NCBI GenBank assembly: GCA_022828595.1
Contig: JAKGHH010000008.1
Location: 24,110,378-24,174,377, forward strand
DNA: 64,000 bases
DNA from: Nelumbo lutea
Lineage: Eukaryota > Streptophyta > Magnoliopsida > Proteales > Nelumbonaceae
Direction: 5' to 3'
Shown: positions 26,159 through 38,835 of the stretch, piece by piece
Position numbering within the stretch: the first letter of the stretch is position 1
How the letters are laid out: every line of letters starts with the position of its first letter
Program-made: the position numbers and the translations under genes
Notes under the pieces: generated by a model
Databases searched by the model: none
What the model was told of the DNA's origin: nothing
The model's input: the letters and a program-made list of their open reading frames with translations, nothing else

Positions 26159-27334
26159 TAGTGCTGTTAATGAGCTGGATCTGGTCCAGGATAGGATAGA
26201 TCCGGTCCCAAACCAATAAATGAATATCTGAAACCATTAATTGGAAGTCACCTAATTCGAAGCTGCATTTAACATTCTTTATTTTAAGAAGTTATCTCTT
26301 TTTGCAATTAAATACTTAATGTTCATAGAGGAATTTTAACTGTAAAAAAGAAATAAGTGCTTAAAATAAGGAATGTCAAATGAAGCCTAATATGATGAAT
26401 ATGAACATTATTTTAGTGTCTCTGAGAGGAACTAAGTTGAAGGAAGTAAGAAAAGGCTAAAAGCAGACAAAAATGACATTGACCGAAATAATATTAAACG
26501 GAATGATATTGCAAAACTTGATCCTTGACCCCATATATATAATTGCAAAATGGTTTGGGCAGTGTTTGAGATTGCTTATTGTTTAAATAAGTGCTTATCC
26601 CAATAAGAACTTATTAGTGATTTAATGCTTGCTGAAAAAGTGTTTCTATCAAATGGGGGTAGTATGTATTTTGATTGTTAGGTTATTGAAAAAGCATTTA
26701 TAGAAATGCCATATTTTTTGGCTTTGAATGATGCTTTTTGGTAAAAAAGAGCTTATTAAACATTTTTTGACGCCCATTTCAGCTTAATTGGATGCTTTTT
26801 GAATCTTTTAAGTACTTGTCTCAATAAACACTTATAACAGACCTAAATTATTAATGAGGACCTATAATTTGACAGTTGACCTATTCATTTTTTCAAGTTG
26901 ATACATTTTATACGATGATATGATAGTATGTATGAGGGTTTTTAAAATTGAACCGGTCAACGAACTGGTCAGAGTCCGGTTCTCAGGTTAAATAATCCAA
27001 CTGTTTGAATTGAATGAATGGTTTGTTCTAATAAAAAATAAAAAAAAATAGAAAATGGTCAAATCATTGAATGGTTTGAACGGTTCAATCACTTAGATCA
27101 ATATTTATCGATTAAATCAATGGTTTTTGATAAAATAACAATTATGAGATAAAACGAAACTGATCACATGACTGGTTCCTGGTTTTTTCGGTCCGATCCG
27201 GTTTTAAAAACCATGTTATGTATTACAAGTATACCACGATAATTGGATTAAGGGTATTTTTGTAACATGATAAGATATAGTAGGACCGGTCAGGTTTGCT
27301 TCTTTCAGTCCGACCCGATCCATTGACAGCCCTA
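26159..27334. mobile_element. Outer hAT-like MITE with nested insertion
   Basis: TIRs are TAGTGCTGTTAATG and TAGGGCTGTCAATG (minus strand), 12 of 14 identical, with GATCC-rich subterminal words (CTGGATCTGGTCC and CGACCCGATCC). The flanks show no clear duplication. Element 26934-27215 sits inside it. Confidence 0.55.
26934..27215. mobile_element. Nested MITE, GTTTTTAAAA family, 282 bp
   Basis: Inverted ends GGGTTTTTAAAATTGAACCGG-like and, on the minus strand, CATGGTTTTTAAAACCGG. The flanks gtatgtat (26926-26933) and ttatgtat (27216-27223) match at 7 of 8. A further relative starts near 63521. Confidence 0.7.
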
Positions 27335-27652
27335 CTCCCCTACATCAATCAAATGCCTGGTCTATGTGTCATTTTGATTTTGTAGTTGGGTTCACTCTTC
27401 ACAGGACTCTGGTTTCAGACAAAGGATTGATTCGTCTCAGTTTCTTTCTCGTTTGCTTGACCAGGACGACGAGATTTACTCAGCTCCAGGTCTAGAAGAC
27501 TATAACCCAATAGAGTGTATCACTTGGGATCTGATCACTGATCACAGTGAGAAGAAAAGAAAGAAGAAAATGCCACTTTGTTCTTCGTATTCTCATAGAA
27601 GTTTCTGGATTGATCGTTGATCATGTAGAAGTAAACTTAGATTCCAAGAAAA

Positions 27653-30600
27653 ATGAGCGTTTCTCTCACTGTAATGACCTTCAATCTCCACGAAGATCAG
27701 CCAGAAGATGGTCCAAACTCATGGGAGAAAAGGAGAGATTTGTGCATAAGCGTCATTACCAGCTATTCTCCGATGATCCTCTGCACTCAGCAAGGTTTTC
27801 CTCGTACTTGGTTCTTTTTTTCTTTTTTTGCTGAAGTGGTCGATCTGGGTTTTAATTTGGTCTGTTTTTCGAGATGGGTTTTGCTTCCTTTTGCCACTAG
27901 TTGAGTTTTCTCTTCTGAAATGATTGACTTGGGTTTTGTATAATGATGCTTCCTGACATGGGTTCTTGCTGCATTTCACGCTTTTTTCCTTTAAGGGATG
28001 TTAACCATGGTTTTTCCGTTTTGACATTTTGTTGCTTACTTTTGTTTTTGTTTTTGTTTTCTGATGAATGCTTGCTTTTGTTTTAACTGTTTAATATGGG
28101 ATCCTGTATCTGAGATTTTAGTGATGGATTCCTGCTGTAGGTGTAAGGTCGCAGTTAGATTTTCTTCAGCAAGGTTTGCCAGGTAATATGTCAGATTGAT
28201 CTGGTATGCTGAGTATAGTTATAAAAACAGTCTGTGCATATGAGCTCCATAATATGCAAATTGGTATATATCTGTGGCTTTGGTTGGACTTAGTTTATTT
28301 TATCTCTTTCTGAATTTAAACCAGCTTGTTTAGTAACAGAAAAAGGGAAATCTGAATTTGTGCATACTTCGTCTTCAATTTCTAACCTTCTCATGCAGAA
28401 CCGACAAAAATCTGTTTATCTTTTATACTCATTTTCAGCTTAGCTTAAGAAGCACGACATCATCTTCGACTTCTTTAAACTGTTCCTTGCAATAAAAAAA
28501 TTGGGCGCTCAAGTGCGAAGTGGAACAAAGGCTACGTGTTAGCTAAAACCAAGTCTTTGGGTTTATGGTACTTATTTGATAAGACCATTACTTCAAATTA
28601 TCTGAGTCTGAATTTGAAATTTGATTCTATATCATTGGATTTGGATTTCAAAAATCAGATTCATTTTCAATCGGATCTAATTTGGGTCTACCCCAATCCA
28701 ATCCGACACACCATGTTATCTGGGAAGTCTTGTTTAATTAGGCAGGTTGTGCATGATAGATTAATTCCATTGTTTTTATGGTACCAAACCCTATTATCAC
28801 GACGGGAGGAAGGATTTTTATTTTTACAAAAGGGAATTAAAGATGAGGTGGCAAACAACTAATCAAGTTTTCAGTTCCTTTCGGATCTAAATATACAATC
28901 AATCATTTAATCTATCAAAAGGAGTGTCAATTAATTCAATGTTTTTAATTTCTAATTTAGATCTAATTATATAAGATTTAAATTAGTTGGTGGCTCAAGC
29001 TACAGTATTTACATTGTCTTGTGACTATTTGGGATTTCAAAGTTAAGGTATTCAACATAGAACTTTTAGTTTGCCATATGCTTGTAATTTTGGAATAGTT
29101 AGATATGTTTCCCTTCTTTTAGAAAGCTTTGCCAAGGTATTTTCATTTCCTTTCCCACTTCCTTATAGTGATTGTCAATTTCACTCCTTTCCTTGTATTC
29201 ATTTAGTTCTCGTATCCATGTTTATATTTCCATTCCACTGCAAGACTGCCCAGTACAGGACACATTTTGTGGGTGGGTTTCAAGTTCATAATGACCCTTA
29301 CCTTCAGAAAAGAAGGCGTTATCTTCCAACAAGAACAGCCATTCTTCTTTTCCACCTTCATGGAAATTGGTACTTCCTATAGGATTGCTCTAAGCCTAGA
29401 TAACAATTCCTTCCTCATCTGAGACAAAACTGCCACTTTTCATGGGCCCAGGGTTGCCCAATGACCTACTTATTGATGGAATAGGATTAATCATCAAGTG
29501 GGTAATAGTTGTTACCTGTGATATGAGGAGGACACAGATAGACAAGGTTTCAGATGCAGAATTTACACAAAAAATTGAAAGTATTTGAGTATCTGACATA
29601 ATACAGCAACCTTATATAGGTACCTGGATATCATAGATTGTTAACTTTTGTGAGTGTTACACTGTTAAAGATATAATGGAGCGGAGAAGATTTATACTAG
29701 AACATTGAAGAAAAAACTTACATGTACTTAGCCTTTTGATTTTAGGAGAAGACATGCTTTGTATTAAGAAGCTTCTGTCATTGTATCATTTATTTCTTTG
29801 CAGTTTTTAGTTAGAATTTAAACCATTCTATTCCAGTTTTTTCTTGTTTTTAAAGTATTTTCCTATATTCTAACTTCAGACATTTTCTATAGCTAAAATG
29901 GCATGTTGCAGAAATTTTCTTTATCAGCTCATACTTTTGGACATGGTCTGATGTTTCATTCTAAACTTGGAATAGTTTGAATATACTGCTGAGACTTCAG
30001 AATTGAATACACAGCTTAGAGAACTAAATGTGGTGTGTCCATGGAAGTTTATTTTGGTTATCACTTATTAGTCATTTCATATGAAGTTTTCTTTTTCTTT
30101 TTCTTTTTTAGTTTTCCCAACAACCAATGTAATAATCAACCTACTTTTTGCATGGGAAGATATCACATTCTTTCTGCTTCAGAAGCTTTAGCAGCAGTTA
30201 AAAAACCACCTTTTCATCTGTGCTAAAAAATGATTCTTTTACTCTTGTCATTTAGGTTATGGCCAATTTGGGATTTCAAGAAAAGGACCCCATGACACTT
30301 CAGATGAGCATTGCACTATCTTTTATGACAAGGAGAAGGTATCGAATCCTTTCACTGGAACCTGTTTTAGATAATTGTAATATCTATTGTGAAGGGAATT
30401 TTATAAATATTACTTATTCCTAAGATTGTCTTATTTAATGAAGGTTGAGCTGCTAGAAGGTGGAACCTTTTGGTTGTCAGAGTCACCTTCCGTTCCAGGA
30501 AGCACATCATGGGGGTCTGTAGTTCCATCCATTGCAACTTGGGCAATATCCTGTTTTTCTTTTAGACCCCTACACTTGTCTCTTTTTTTTTCTTTCCTTT

Positions 30601-32040
30601 GTTGAATTTCTATCCAGATTTGTTACTTTGAACAACATTATAGGTTTGTTTGATTGACATGATTTCCACACATTTCAACTCAAAGGAGTAGAGCCACCTG
30701 GTTTTTCATTCCAGATAGTAAATACAAACATGGATGAATTTAGCCCTCGTGCCCGTAGAAGGAGTGCTTTGCTCACGTGGCAGCATATAGCATCCTTGCC
30801 TCCTAGCTTACCAGTTATATATTGTGGAGGATTCAACACTCAGAAGGAATCCACCACAGGACGCTTTCTGCTTGGAAGATCAAGGTATCGATTTCTGGAG
30901 ATTTTGTTGATTTTATATTTTAGAGCTACATTATTTGTATTTTATATATTTTCCCATTCATATGTTATTTCATTCTAATTATACTATTTTCCAGTGTTAC
31001 AATAACTGGTCGAGACCAGACAGTTGGATTATTTGGACTATCAACTGGTTGCAAAACAATTTGGGACAAGTTGTCTGTCCTTTGATCAAGTTTCCTTTCT
31101 GTTTTTTTTTTTTTTCTTTTTCTATTCTTCCTTTTATGTTCTTTAAATATTCATGCATTGGATGATTCAAACAGAAAAAGGAACTATGTAACCTTGAAGA
31201 GTTAACCACTATTACCAGTAGTTAGATATCCTTAAAGAACCAAAAAAATAGGAGATTTTTTTTCAAAATGGTTCAAGTGTTTTTTTTTTTGGGGGGGGGG
31301 TGGGGGAGGGGTGAAGTTAAAGAGGGTAACTAGCTTAGGTGGGAGTTTAGCCCCTAAAATGTTAGGATTCCTATAGGTAGGTTTTATTCTGTAAAATAGT
31401 CCTTATTTAGAAGGATGAAAGTACTCCTGTATTAATTTTTGTTACTATAAATAAGGACAACTTTTGTGTTTTTAGTGGGGAGGTTCCCATTTTCCAAATG
31501 GTACGTTCCATATCTAGTTTCAGAATTCTTGCCTTTTCACTCTAATGCAATTACAAATATCTGGACTTCAATGTCATTTTGGCAACTAATGATTGCTGCT
31601 GGCTATTTTCCCTGCAGGGAGCATGGCGTTGTAGGTGACATGAGAGATGCATGGCCTAATGCACGTGTGAGGAAAAATGTTTCACTCATACGCACTTACC
31701 ATGGATTCAAAGGTATTTTTATTTTACTTCCAATAGTGCAAATGACAATGAAAGTACAGCATACTCAGATTTCATCTCTTTTGCAGGAGATAAACAGGGA
31801 ACTCTTGAATTCCTCAAGCTGATATTCAGAGCACTTTGCCTTTGCTGGGATCGGCAAACTCAAGATCTACATATTGATTGGGTACTATATAGAGGCCGAT
31901 CTCTGGTTCCTGTTTCTTGTGAGGTAGTGAATGACAACATTGATGGTTTTTATCCTTCATCTCATTATCCAATATTTGCCGAGTTTATGCTTCCTCGTAC
32001 TGTCAGGCTACTTGAAGCACCTGTTCAAGATGGAAGTTAG
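27653..32040 (+). CDS. EEP-fold (DNase I-like) protein, seven exons, probable pseudoenzyme
   Basis: Complete gene for a plant endonuclease/exonuclease/phosphatase-superfamily protein of unknown substrate. Exons: 27653-27794, 28141-28182, 30256-30338, 30444-30545, 30670-30884, 31618-31712, 31787-32040; 933 nt, 310 aa, phases consistent. The N-terminal TFNLHEDQP (residues 9-17) is the first EEP motif. Several catalytic positions are replaced: the LQE-type Glu is Gln47 (LCTQQG), the NTH His is Asn143 (NTNMDE), GDFN is GGFN (Gly177), and the SDH Asp is Ser285 (SSHYP). His286 and the IDW Asp remain. Intron 4 (30546-30669) has AT-AC ends. No signal peptide or membrane segment is visible. Intron 2 is 2.1 kb without an obvious gene. 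The open frame suggests a maintained protein; the lost acids suggest a non-catalytic or altered role. Confidence 0.92.
30546..30669 (+). other. Probable U12-type AT-AC intron
   Basis: The donor ATATCCTG is close to the U12 consensus ATATCCTT. The intron ends TTTCCAC. TTGATTGAC (30650-30658) matches 7 of 9 positions of the U12 branch site, with its A 12 bases before the 3' end, inside the usual range. Splicing here joins GCA to ACA and yields TWATFQLKG in frame. Nearby GT-AG choices give stops. Confidence 0.8.
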
Positions 32041-34424
32041 AGTGTGGTCTATGTTGATTTTTATTTCATTTTCTATTTTTTCATCATTTCCCCTCTTTTT
32101 GTGGTTCACTGTTTCACTAAGTTATTTCTTGATATTGTATTATGGCTGTGTTTGTTTCTCTATGTAAAATTTTTCAGACTGAAATATTTGAACTGTTATT
32201 TCCATCGCTTTTACAAGGAAAACTTGATATTCCATTCCTTTTAACTTTTTTTTTTTGATGTTTATAGTTTTGATTTTGAAAACAAAACCAGTTGCTATTC
32301 ATCAAAAAAAAAAAAAAAAAACAAAACCAGTTGCTACATAGAAAAATAATATAATTTTGTGATGTGGTAGTTGTTTTGATTTAAAAAATAAAACCATACA
32401 TATTGGTGAACAGCCTGTAGATTGACTATGAAGATTAATTAGAAAAATGTTTTTGTTGGAAAAGACTAAAGGCGTTGAAAATATAGCTCAGGTATTACAG
32501 CCTAAAAACAAATCACAATCATTTTAGATTGAAAAAGCTGTCTACCACATATGTAGAAAATAAAATAGATATTTTGAAACCTATAGGTCCTTGACAAAGT
32601 GATGAAAAGGAATTGTTTTTATGTGTTTTTGACATAACACCAAAACCAACTTCATTTCCAAAATATTAACAAAAGAGTGCATTCTATGTTTTTTGGACAG
32701 ATTGCATACTATGGTCTATAACTGATCCAACCAGTTGAGATTAAGAACCTTCTCTCTTAGTTTTATCTTTTGCATTTGGAAAAAATATCACATTTTGAAA
32801 TCCTTTCTCCCTGCTGCCTTTGAGACCTTCCATACTCCTTTGAATTCTCATAGCTTCCACTTGCTTTACACTTTGCCCTTGCTGCAATGGAATTATAAAA
32901 GATAACATATATCCAGCTCTATTCTTTGTTGCATCAAAAGATCCTATTGATATATTGAATGTTACACCATACATCATGATAACTAGAGCTTTTTTTTCTC
33001 TTTTGTTGTCTCTTCCGAATCCCAGTGTATATGTAATCTCATTATATAGGATTCTTTTTTAACCCTAAACTTTACTCCTGATGGTGGGGTGATCACGTTG
33101 GAATTTTATTAGAAATAAACAAGATAAAATCACAAAATACAGGGAGGACATAGCCCACCTTGCCCCAAAACCCAAGAACAAAAATTTCACCCTAAAACAT
33201 TCCATTCCAACCAATGAAAACAGAGTTGATCAATTCTGAAACTGATGATCCAGAAGATGCCATTGAGTTCACACCAGTGATTTGAGAGAGCATCTTGAAC
33301 CCAGTTCTCTCAGCTCGGTAGGGGGAGCTCTGCAGGCTTGCCAAGAGATGGACAGCACGGGGTTGGGGAGCTCCTTGTATAGCCAGCATTTTGAGTTGTT
33401 ATCTGCCCATCAAGGTGACCATTTGGAAATGGTTATGCCGGTGAATGGATCTACCATTACATAAATTGCAGAAAATAGAAACTGGTCTTACGAGTTATTG
33501 ATTTGCTTGATAAGATCCTGAATAGGGATGGCAGTTTTTCCCATTTTTCCTATCCCTGCAGGATGTGGATAGGGAAATTTCCATCCCTGGTCCCTGGATG
33601 AGTTGCGAGGAAAATTAGTTCTAGCTTGATAGGTTGGACTCCTTATGGGCCTCAGGGCCTCAGACTGATTGTATTTGATAAAGGAAAACCTTATACAAAA
33701 AACTTCAAATTTGGTATTCAGTTCACCTTGGTTTTAACTTTTAAGTATGTACAAACGAGTATCATAGTTATCATTTTTTGTTAAAATTAATATGTAAAAA
33801 CAACCCTAATTTCTGGACAACCAAGGATGTAATAAAACGTGTTCCAACTTTAAAAGCACTTTTATCTGGAAAGTCTGTCTTGGTACCCAACAAAAATTTC
33901 TTTGGAACTGCATTTTAGGAAGTTCGAAACTAAAGTCTCATGAAAAACAAACCCAGTGCATAAAAGTTGACAGAGAATAGCACCATGTCATTAGATATAG
34001 CATGCGTATCCATTAATATCAAACATACGTTAACTCTTTTGTGAAACAAGCAAAAAATTCACCCTTACTTCCTAACCACTATGATTTTTAGGCATGAACT
34101 ATGAACACTGCAGAAAGGATATTTGAATTTCATATATTAGTATGAGAAAGCTTTCTCCATATGTTTCATAGATATCCTTATCATTTTATTTGGACCATGT
34201 TTCAAGGTTTACTAAATCATGTAAGGAGGTATAGAAACAGTTGATTGATACTAATATTAGCAGGAAATGCATAAAATTTGTGTGGCATCTATCCAACAAT
34301 TGATAATCCCCCCATACTTGTGATATTTTTTATGTGTATTTGATACATTTTATTTGACACCCATTTTATGTTGTAAATTTAGGTTATTATTTTATGAGAA
34401 AATTCCCATAAAGTACTCAGTACT
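32041..34424. other. 3' flank of EEP gene and intergenic DNA
   Basis: No canonical AATAAA is seen close after the stop. A stretch at about 33060-33480 has coding-like composition on the minus strand (65 codons open at 33192-33389), but I recognise no family. A GGGATGGCAG word near 33525 resembles the end of a hAT-type MITE without a partner. Confidence 0.4.
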
Positions 34425-34892
34425 TTGGGCCTAGTGCCACTTTGGTCTGACAATTCAGTACCCGAACTTTCAAAATGTGCCAATCAAATACCCACTGTTA
34501 ACCTGTTAAGTGGCATTTGAAAAGACGTAAATGTCCTTCAAGTGTCATCTAATTTTCTTTATCAACCATCCAAACGTTGATAAAAAATGAACATTCCCAA
34601 ATCCTTGACTCTTCTATTCCAGAAAGTTGGGGTGACCAGAATGCCCATTGGGACATGACCCCAGCTTTCTTGAATAGAAGAGTCAAGGATTTAGGACTGT
34701 TCATTTTTTGTCAATGTTCGAATGTTTGATAAAGAAAATTAGATGACACTTGAAGGGCATTTGTGTCTTTTCAAATGCCACTTAACGGTTGGTTATTGGC
34801 AGGTACTGCATTATCACATTTTGAAAGTTTGGATATTGAATTGTCATGTTTTAACGTTCGGGGACCAAAGTAACACTAGGACCAAATTGCCC
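34425..34892. mobile_element. Foldback element with about 210-bp inverted arms
   Basis: The two halves are near-complements: for example TCATCTAATTTTCTTTATCA at about 34544 against its complement at 34730-34750, and CTTGACTCTTCTATTC against GAATAGAAGAGTCAAGG around the centre. The loop is about 40 bases near 34640. The outer parts share CCTAGTG...CTTTGGTC on both ends. It is non-coding, most like a MULE-type or foldback MITE; no clear duplication was found. Confidence 0.75.
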
Positions 34893-35429
34893 ATGACCTA
34901 GAAGAACTCGCTTGGTCTTTGGGTCGATTTTTAAAACATTGGTTTTTTTAGAATGCATAGTTTTGGGCTTTGTGGCACCAAGCAAAAATCTCCGATATTC
35001 CAAACTATTTTAGGAAATTAGTTGCCTTTGATTATGAAAGTGCCATGTGCCTTTGGTGAGGGAGATGATACTGGACTTATTTATGGACCAAATAGCCCAA
35101 TGGGCCAGCCCAGACCGACTCATTCTTGATCGGGCTTGGACAAAATTTTAAGCCCATGGGCTCTAAGCAGTGAACCCGACCCAGGCTTTCTCAAATAAGT
35201 CCACTCCAAGCCCAAGCCCAATCCAATAATATTAAATATATATCTAAATATATAATTTTATTAAATTATTATCAAATTAATATGATATTAAGTTGATTAA
35301 AGGGTAAATTTCTTAAAGTATCGTTAGGTTCTTTGACAATTGATTAAATCCTCCCTTGCCATCATAATCCATTCGCATATGACACATGTAATGAAGAGAA
35401 TTTTTTAAAACTCATTATTACAGTAATGG

Positions 35430-35850
35430 TCACGTTTGCCCTCCTTTATTCTTCAAATTTTTAAAGTAAAACCCAACATCTATCAAATTCATTTGCTGCA
35501 AGTTACAATAACCTCTCAATTTTGGTGTCGGTACTTTTGAAAGATTTAGTTCTAGTATCGTTGGTTTTTCCACAGGCAACAGTTGCAGTTGAGTTACTGA
35601 TCCTTTATCCAAACTGAAGAGGAAGTTAGGATTATTTTGTGTTATAGGTGCTGGTGGAGAAGATACATCTAGAAACCGGATGGGGAAATTATTCAAAGTG
35701 TTGGCAAACCGCTCACTATCAGTTTTAGGATCATTGGAAGCGAAGGCATTCTAGAAATGATGGAGAAAATTGGACTTTACTTCCAAACCCTTATCCATAA
35801 AATAGGCTGATTTCATAGGATGGGACCCACACATTTATCCGACCAAGTAG
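35430..35850 (-). pseudogene. Unidentified minus-strand frame with one stop
   Basis: A reading frame of about 135 codons runs from 35850 down to 35430 with one in-frame stop near 35755, and contains words such as MDKGLEVKSNF and SERFANTLNNFPIRFLDV. I do not recognise it. It could be a host gene fragment next to the LINE or an unusual LINE 3' part. Confidence 0.3.
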
Positions 35851-37696
35851 ATCTAGCTAGGTTAATCTTTTGGATGTTATCAACAATAGCTTGGGGAAAG
35901 ATTTGATTTATAACATCCAAATACCATCCTAAGGTCACAAACAAACTCTAAGACATGAATATCCATCCTAAGCCCCATTGGCTTGAAAAATTCACCCTTG
36001 GCAGTCCAGGGTCATCCAGATTCTAATCTCCTTACCCTCATTTATTGCCCAACAACCTCCTTCTTTGAGAACTCCTCTACAAGACAATAGGCTCTTCCAA
36101 CCCCCCGGCCCATCTCTAGTAGGGTAAGTGGACCAAAAACTATTATGATCTAGTTATTTTGCTTTTAACAATCTCAACCCATAGAGAATTTGCTCTGTAC
36201 AAAATATCTATGCTAGCTTAGCTAAGAGAGTCAAATTAAAGTGATGTAGTTAGAATAAAACCTAACCCATCGTCTAGCTTATTCTTTGATAATTAGTCCG
36301 GCCAATCCAAGGTATTTTTCTCTTACCATTCTCTTCACCCCACCAGAATTTTCTAAAGATTGTAACAATTTCCTTGCACAAGCCCATAGGAAGTAAGAAG
36401 CAGGTCATAGTGTAAGTCGAAACAATAGTGATTACTGCTTTAATAAGAGTATCCTTACTTGAGGGAGATAGAAAATGCCGCTTCCATTTTTTTTTTACCT
36501 TTGATTCCAGTCTACCCAATAAATAGGAAAAGGCGCCCTACTTAGATATACCAATATGCGAGGGAGACCAAGGTAGACTAAAGGATTTGAAACCTTCTTA
36601 ATCCCCGAAGATGGAAACTAAATTCTACAGCCTATGATGGGGACTTTTATTAAAGAAGAATTCCTATATCTGGAAACTTACATGTTTTCCATAAGCCAAC
36701 ATTGTTTCCTTGATTGGACCAACTTTAGTAATTTTGGTCTTTAAGAATATATAGGAGTCATTTGCAAATAAGAGGTGAATAACAGATGGGAAATTATTAG
36801 AAAATGATATTTTAATACCTAGATTTCTCCTCTAATTTCTAGAGATACAAGTATTTTTTACAATACATCTAAGAAAAGTAAGGATAGATAGGGAGAAAGA
36901 GGGTCTTCTCCCTGTCTGAGTCCCCTAGTTTGAGAAATTCTTTTACCAAGGCTACCATTAATCAAGAGATATGGCAAGAGACATAAGTGAGACATTCTAT
37001 TATCCATCCCACAATTTTCTCCCCTAAACTTAATTTGCACAAAGTCATCCTAAGGAAGTTCCATTCAACCCTATCATAAGCCTTATTCATATCAAACATG
37101 ACAGGCCATGAGACCCTTTTTTTGTTTTATATTTTTCATGAAGTGAAGCATCTCATGGGCTATCAAAATATTAATAGAAATCGTCCTATCAAGGAGGAAA
37201 ACACTTTGATTTTGGATGAAAATTTATTGAGGATGGGATTCAACCTATTTGAAATTACTTTTGCAATGATTTTATAAATAGTGTTGCAAAGATTGATGGG
37301 ACGAAATTAAGTAACATCCTTTGGACACTTGCATTTCAGAATTAGGGCAATGAAGTTTCATTCAGCTCTTTATGGATTCTTCCAAAAGAGTAGAACTCTT
37401 TAACTACTACAGTGAAACTTTCACCAACTATGCTTCAATAGGATTGGAAGAAAGAATTCAAGAACCCATTTGGACTTAGGGCTTTCCTAGGGTTCATTTG
37501 CAAAAAGGGCTTCATTTATTTCTTTTGAGGATACATTACACTTCAATCCCTTATTGCCGTCGTCCTCAATAACCTTATCAAGATCTTTAATTACTCGTTC
37601 CATATTCTCAAAGTACAAGGTAAATTTTGGAAATAATCCTCTATCTCTTTTGAAATAAACCTAGGACAAATCGACTCCTCGTCGTTATTTTTATTT

Positions 37697-38477
37697 GGGA
37701 TTATAGCCGATAAAGGCAACTTTTGGGTCTTAGTATCAATACAAATAATTTTTTTAAAATAATTTCTAGAATAGGGTAATTTAAAAAAATATATATCAAA
37801 AAAGGGTAGAAATGCTGTTCGTCTTCTACCACTGAATAAATCTATCCACCTCTTGTCTCTATCTTTCTCTTTCCTCCTCATCTTCTTCTTTTGCTTCTTC
37901 TTTTCTACATCTGAGTTTGGAGAGAGTTGTGATGAAGAGGAGAACGAAAGAGCTTCATCCTCCCCTTTGGTCATCCCCTCTGCCTTCTTTTCTGCACATC
38001 CGGTCATCTCCTCCGCCTTCTTTTCTTCTTTTTTGAAAGTGCTTCGTTTGCCTCCATCTTCCTCCTCCTCCAGGTAGTGCTCGACAAGGAAAAATAGAGA
38101 CCATGCATTCCATCAAAGTGGTCTAAAGGTGGAAGGCAGACAAAGCTCTTTCATGGTGATCCTAGCGATGCCCATTGAAACTCCTCCAGGTAGTGCTGAG
38201 CTCTAGATGCCGATCTTTCATGGAATCCACCTTCCCAACTCCAAGTAGCGCTCGACAATGAAGCTCTTTCATGGCCATCAAAAGGAGGAAGAGGAGGAAA
38301 GAGAAAGATACTGGAGGTAGATTTATTTGGTGGTCTGAAGGAAGAAGATGATGGACAGTGTTTCTACCCTTTTTTTATATATATATTTTTTAAATTACCC
38401 TATTCTAGAAATTATTTTAAAAAGATTATTTTTATTGATAATAAGACCCAAAAGATGCCCTTATTAGCTATAATCCC
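37697..38477. mobile_element. MULE-type element with long TIRs inside the LINE, 781 bp
   Basis: The terminal inverted repeats are about 110 bp, starting GGGATTATAGC at both ends and continuing through TTTTGGGTCTTA and CTAGAATAGGGTAA. The 9-bp direct repeat TTTTTATTT flanks it perfectly (37688-37696, 38478-38486), although it is T-rich. Removing it restores LINE protein continuity between RARN and DEESICPRFISKEI. The interior is CT/GA-rich with CTCCAGGTAGTGCT-type words repeated; possible captured sequence. Confidence 0.88.
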
Positions 38478-38657
38478 TTTTTATTTTTACTATTCAATTC
38501 CTTGCTCTTCTACTCAAAGTGGATCTATGAAAGAAGTTAGTGTTCTTGTCACCCAACAACATCTAGCTTTGTCTTGAATTCTGGGCCTAGTGCATCTCCT
38601 CTCTTCTTAGTTGTTTATTTTGATTAGCTTCAAGCTCCAAGACTTTTGCCATTTCAA

Positions 38658-38835
38658 GCGGAGCTAGGATTTTCTTTTGAGGGGGGCCAAAAAGTAATAA
38701 ACATGGATGGTTGGGGGGCAAAGTTAGTAAATATGGGTAGGGGGACCAAAATATAGGTAAGGTTAAAATGGGTATTGCAGGGATTTTCAAGGCAGGGGGC
38801 ATATCCCCCCTTTACCACCCCTGGCTCCGCCATTG
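38658..38835. mobile_element. Short element with GGCGGAGC ends inside the LINE
   Basis: The left end GCGGAGCTAGGATTTTC and the right end (minus strand GGCGGAGCCAGGGGTGG) are inverted. It separates LINE words KNVRVEP and LEMAKVLELEAN, which are normally continuous. No clear TSD; the interior is G-rich and non-coding. Confidence 0.6.

Noticed and set aside
27547..27834. 95-codon frame overlapping EEP exon 1
   Set aside because: It begins at GTG, not ATG, and is an off-frame shadow of the 5' UTR and exon 1.
30997..31209. Coding-like patch inside EEP intron 5
   Set aside because: Exons 5 and 6 join in frame without it (GRSR to EHGVV), and no matching family motif is seen.
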